Shown in pieces: positions 61,390 to 64,000 of a DNA stretch of 64,000 bases; position 1 is the stretch's first letter; each line of letters starts with the position of its first letter. The position numbers were made by a program, and so were the translations under genes. The DNA is from Neurospora intermedia (Eukaryota; Ascomycota; Sordariomycetes; Sordariales; Sordariaceae). The stretch spans positions 3,162,001 to 3,226,000 of the forward strand of contig BTPP01000003.1 of assembly GCA_037102815.1 (NCBI GenBank), written 5' to 3'. The notes beneath the pieces are model-generated. The model saw only the letters and a list, made by a program, of their open reading frames with translations, had not been told where the DNA came from and searched no databases.

Positions 61390-62639
61390 TTTGTCTATGG
61401 CTTTCTGGTTGGTAGGGAATGATGAGGTTGGTCTAGGTGGTAAAGCGAGGTTGAAGAGCGGAAGAAAAAGAAAGAAAAAAAGGGAAAAAGGCGGAGCAGG
61501 AAAGTGCAACGAAGGTTAGCAAATATTCCCAGCCTGGAACATCGTCGGAATTTATCATGTGCCTCATCCCATCAAAGTGGCGCGGGAAAAATACACATTT
61601 CGCGGCCTCGTAAAAGATCTTTCACCTCATTACGAAACAATCAATAAGTTCAAGGTAACAGTTGGTCCACCGCCTGCATCTCTCAAATACGTCGGGTATG
61701 TTACAGAGTATTTCAGCTGTCACAAGCGGTACTAGCCCCAGCCTCCCGTGGGCGACAACGACAGAGGTAGGTAGAAGCAACGCACTGACCAAGGGCCAGA
61801 CAGTTCGATTTTCTGAAGAGATCACCGCTTCCGGTCTCGAGCTCGCTAGGTACTTATCACATCCTACCTACCCTACCTACCCTATCCCCGTTGTTCCGTT
61901 GTCTTCCTTGTTAGTGTACAGTTTCGAATGGCTGTCGATATCTCTATATTCAAGTCGGGTGGGAACAGGTCACTCACTGCACTCACTCAGTCCTCTCCAC
62001 TCTCTTCGCTTGTGGCCTGAAACTGAAGGAAGGAAGCACGGGAGTGATGTACAGCAGGTGGCCGTCAAGTGAAGGTCTTGGCAGCACCATTGACGGATGA
62101 TGATCCCTTAAATTGACTGCGTGGTACTTATAGGATAATTCACCTCTGCTTTCTTGGATGGGATCCAATTGAACGTTCTTTAGGTATTCAGCCTCAACAG
62201 CCCATCTGCGTGTCCAATCCTTCAAAGGCATAGCTTTTGGCCACCCGGGATTGCACCTTACTTTCAGGGCCGCCTCCCGCTGCATGAATTGATCGATCTC
62301 TGCCCGACGCCTCCGACGGAACCAACCGTCAATTTCTGTAAGTGACTTTATAAACTCACTTGACTCGGTGGAGGGTTTTGAGCATAAGGCTGCACCCAAC
62401 TTCTCAGTGGAACTCGCCGCGACGGCCTTTCCAGGAATTAGACCCTTGATCCACTCCTGATCGACCCCCAAAGTCCCAAGCATCACATGCAGTGTACACT
62501 AGTCCGGACCGTCTATCCATTTTTACAAAGACGGTTGAGTGCTGCAGTGTCACTTAGAACTACAGCTCATAACTCACTGTGACCCCCACCCCCTTCCGCG
62601 GCATCACAGCTTGGCTCGCAACAACGACGAAGAGCCGCA
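61390..62639. other. region between the divergent zinc-finger and HhH genes
   Basis: It carries the promoters of both flanking genes, CTACC-type tandem repeats at about 61862-61890, and one unrecognised minus-strand frame (61983-62486), listed separately. Confidence 0.5.
61983..62486 (-). CDS. possible orphan protein, 167 residues
   Basis: An uninterrupted minus-strand frame with ATG start. The middle part reads like a charged helical protein (WFRRRRRAEIDQFMQREAALK, GWPKAMPLKDWTRRWAVEAEYL), and the C-terminal third looks less protein-like. No domain was recognised, no intron is needed, and there is no signal peptide. It starts about 150 bp from the oppositely oriented HhH gene, so it would share that promoter. 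It may be a lineage-specific gene, a decayed exon or chance. Confidence 0.33.
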   Translation of the reverse strand: MMLGTLGVDQEWIKGLIPGKAVAASSTEKLGAALCSKPSTESSEFIKSLTEIDGWFRRRRRAEIDQFMQREAALKVRCNPGWPKAMPLKDWTRRWAVEAEYLKNVQLDPIQESRGELSYKYHAVNLRDHHPSMVLPRPSLDGHLLYITPVLPSFSFRPQAKRVERTE

Positions 62640-63775
62640 ATGGCCAAACCAACTCCCCTATCTGCAGCCAAAATTTCCCTTGCTGCCTTTAATGAAGTGC
62701 TCGGAAGATATCCCGCCTGCATCCAAGCCATCTCGCAGGACAAGGGAGGTATGGTGGCTTCCCTCCAAATCTTCAACCCCCCTGGCTATAATCCCCTATC
62801 TGACACCCTGCAAATAGCAAAACCAGGCCAGAAGACACTGGCAGAGTTGGATGAGTACCGCTATGGTGAAGCAGTCACAGCATTTGGTCCCGAAAAGGCA
62901 GACACCAAATCCATTGGGGTCGATGAGGTCAAGACTTTGGTCGAATGGAAGCTGTACGTCCTCTTTCACATTCTGATCCCTGCCACCTATTCAGACATTC
63001 CTGGAACTCTCCAAGGGCGTCACCTATCGTCTTGCTTCCCTAGTTTTCGGCGGAAGGAGAGCCACGGCCATTTTTAGCGGCCTGCAAACACCATCTCTAG
63101 AGCTCGCTTCAGATGCCCCCACTAGGCCGCTTGTGAGCAAGATTACCGAAAGAAGCACTTACCTTCCTTCTGTCCCCCAATGTCACTTTGCTGCAAGCCG
63201 CTGACCTCTGGTCTAGGCGTCATGGCAAGTTCCGCCCTACTCTGATGAAACTGGTGTCGTCCAATGATCCCAATTTGGTCCAGACAACCGTACAAGATGC
63301 CGTCAAGCAGTATCGGGACAAGTCAGACATATCCGGCGCCCTAGGCATCCTGACCAAGCTCAAAGGTATCGGCCCGGCTACTGCGTCATTGCTCCTGGCA
63401 GTGCATGACCCAGACCATGTCATCTTTTTCGCCGATGAAGCCTACTACTGGCTCTGCGGAGACGGGAAAAAGGTGCCCCTCAAGTATAACGTTAAGGAAT
63501 ACAACTCCTTGTGCCAGAAATCTCAAGCGTTATCTCAACGGCTTGGAGTCAAAGCCATCGACATTGAACGTGTAGCTTTCGTTCTCATGCGGCAAGAAAG
63601 TGGGGATATAGCAGCCGCAAGTGCTACCCTTGATCTCGAGCCATCGGTGAGCAGCGTCGCCAAGGTGACGCCCCCAAAGACCAAGAGGAAGACCGTTGAT
63701 GACGATACCAACGATCCAGAGCCGCCCGTGAGACGTTCGAAACGCACAAAACACAGTTTCGAGAGTGAAGCATAG
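62640..63775 (+). CDS. conserved helix-hairpin-helix protein, DNA-glycosylase-like core
   Basis: Exons 62640..62953 and 63217..63775 encode 290 residues. I do not know a gene name. The core (about residues 75-235) contains a clear helix-hairpin-helix motif at 153-162 (LTKLKGIGPATASLLLAV) followed by PDHVIFFADEAYYWLCG. This layout is reminiscent of HhH-GPD glycosylases, where a catalytic Asp follows the hairpin; the Asp in FADEA is a candidate, but the family may only bind DNA. The conserved-looking stretch LVEWKLRHGKFRPTLMKLV spans the exon junction and supports the splice. The C-terminus is basic and low-complexity (PPKTKRKTV, RRSKRTKHS) and may be a nuclear signal. The intron is 263 nt, GTACGT to TAG. 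The gene model is good and the function is inferred. Confidence 0.8.
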
Positions 63776-64000
63776 GAAATAGGGGTCTCCGGGGTGTAGA
63801 CAATGCGGGGACTTGAAGGCTAGGCCAGCTTTAGCACCAGTCTTGGACCGCATTACCACGAATCTCGGAACAGTCAGCAGTGCTTTTACAAGAGGGCTCG
63901 AAGTCGCATGGGTACAGGAAAGTTGTTCCTCTTTCAGCCCTGTCTTTGTGCGTTACTGCGACTAGATACCCGTGTAAGTGCGAGGTGTTGACACCAAGAT

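Overview
The window is from a filamentous ascomycete, most likely a Sordariomycete. The evidence is a nuclear, intron-rich layout with short GT-AG introns and TGCTAAC/TACTAAC-type branch sites, CT-rich leaders, and an abaA conidiation regulator with a TEA domain. I cannot name the species. Sixteen protein-coding genes can be modelled with confidence. Two of them, RPB10 and an 80-residue zinc-finger protein, are built from exons so short that a plain ORF scan misses them. I found no tRNA, rRNA, CRISPR, retroelement or secondary-metabolite cluster.

Layout, left to right. A Ral2-like kelch/BTB gene (-) lies head to head with cdc20 (+). Next come the TFIIA large subunit toa1 (+) with a polyQ tract, a spliceosomal-type cyclophilin H (+), a secreted protein with an N-terminal His after its signal peptide (-, possible LPMO-like), abaA (-) and the pre-rRNA processing factor mrd1 (-). 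The LC8 dynein light chain gene (+) is divergent from mrd1. Then come an ELL-family RNA polymerase II elongation factor (-), an EFM2-like lysine methyltransferase (-) and an unrecognised 723-residue helical protein (-). rpb10 (-) and the SSU-processome WD protein utp17 (+) share a 377-bp bidirectional promoter. The right end holds a 2-oxoglutarate/Fe(II) dioxygenase (+), a small C2H2 protein (-) and a helix-hairpin-helix protein (+).

Functionally this is mostly housekeeping: transcription (toa1, ell1, rpb10), ribosome assembly (mrd1, utp17, efm2), cell cycle, polarity and motors (cdc20, ral2-like, LC8). One developmental regulator (abaA) and one secreted probable polysaccharide-active protein sit among them. 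Nothing suggests a gene cluster or transferred island.

The gene-poor stretches (33.3-42.0 kb, 49.1-54.3 kb, 14.8-18.6 kb, 43.3-46.6 kb) hold mostly unrecognised sequence. The clearest structures there are a 319-bp foldback MITE with 70-bp inverted repeats at 36.0-36.4 kb and long homopolymers (G31, T44). I did not find a convincing new multi-gene system. The points most worth following are the MITE, a reading-frame break in the 5' part of utp17, paired AbaA-type sites in front of abaA itself, the palindromic GATA element between rpb10 and utp17, and the His-brace-like secreted protein.
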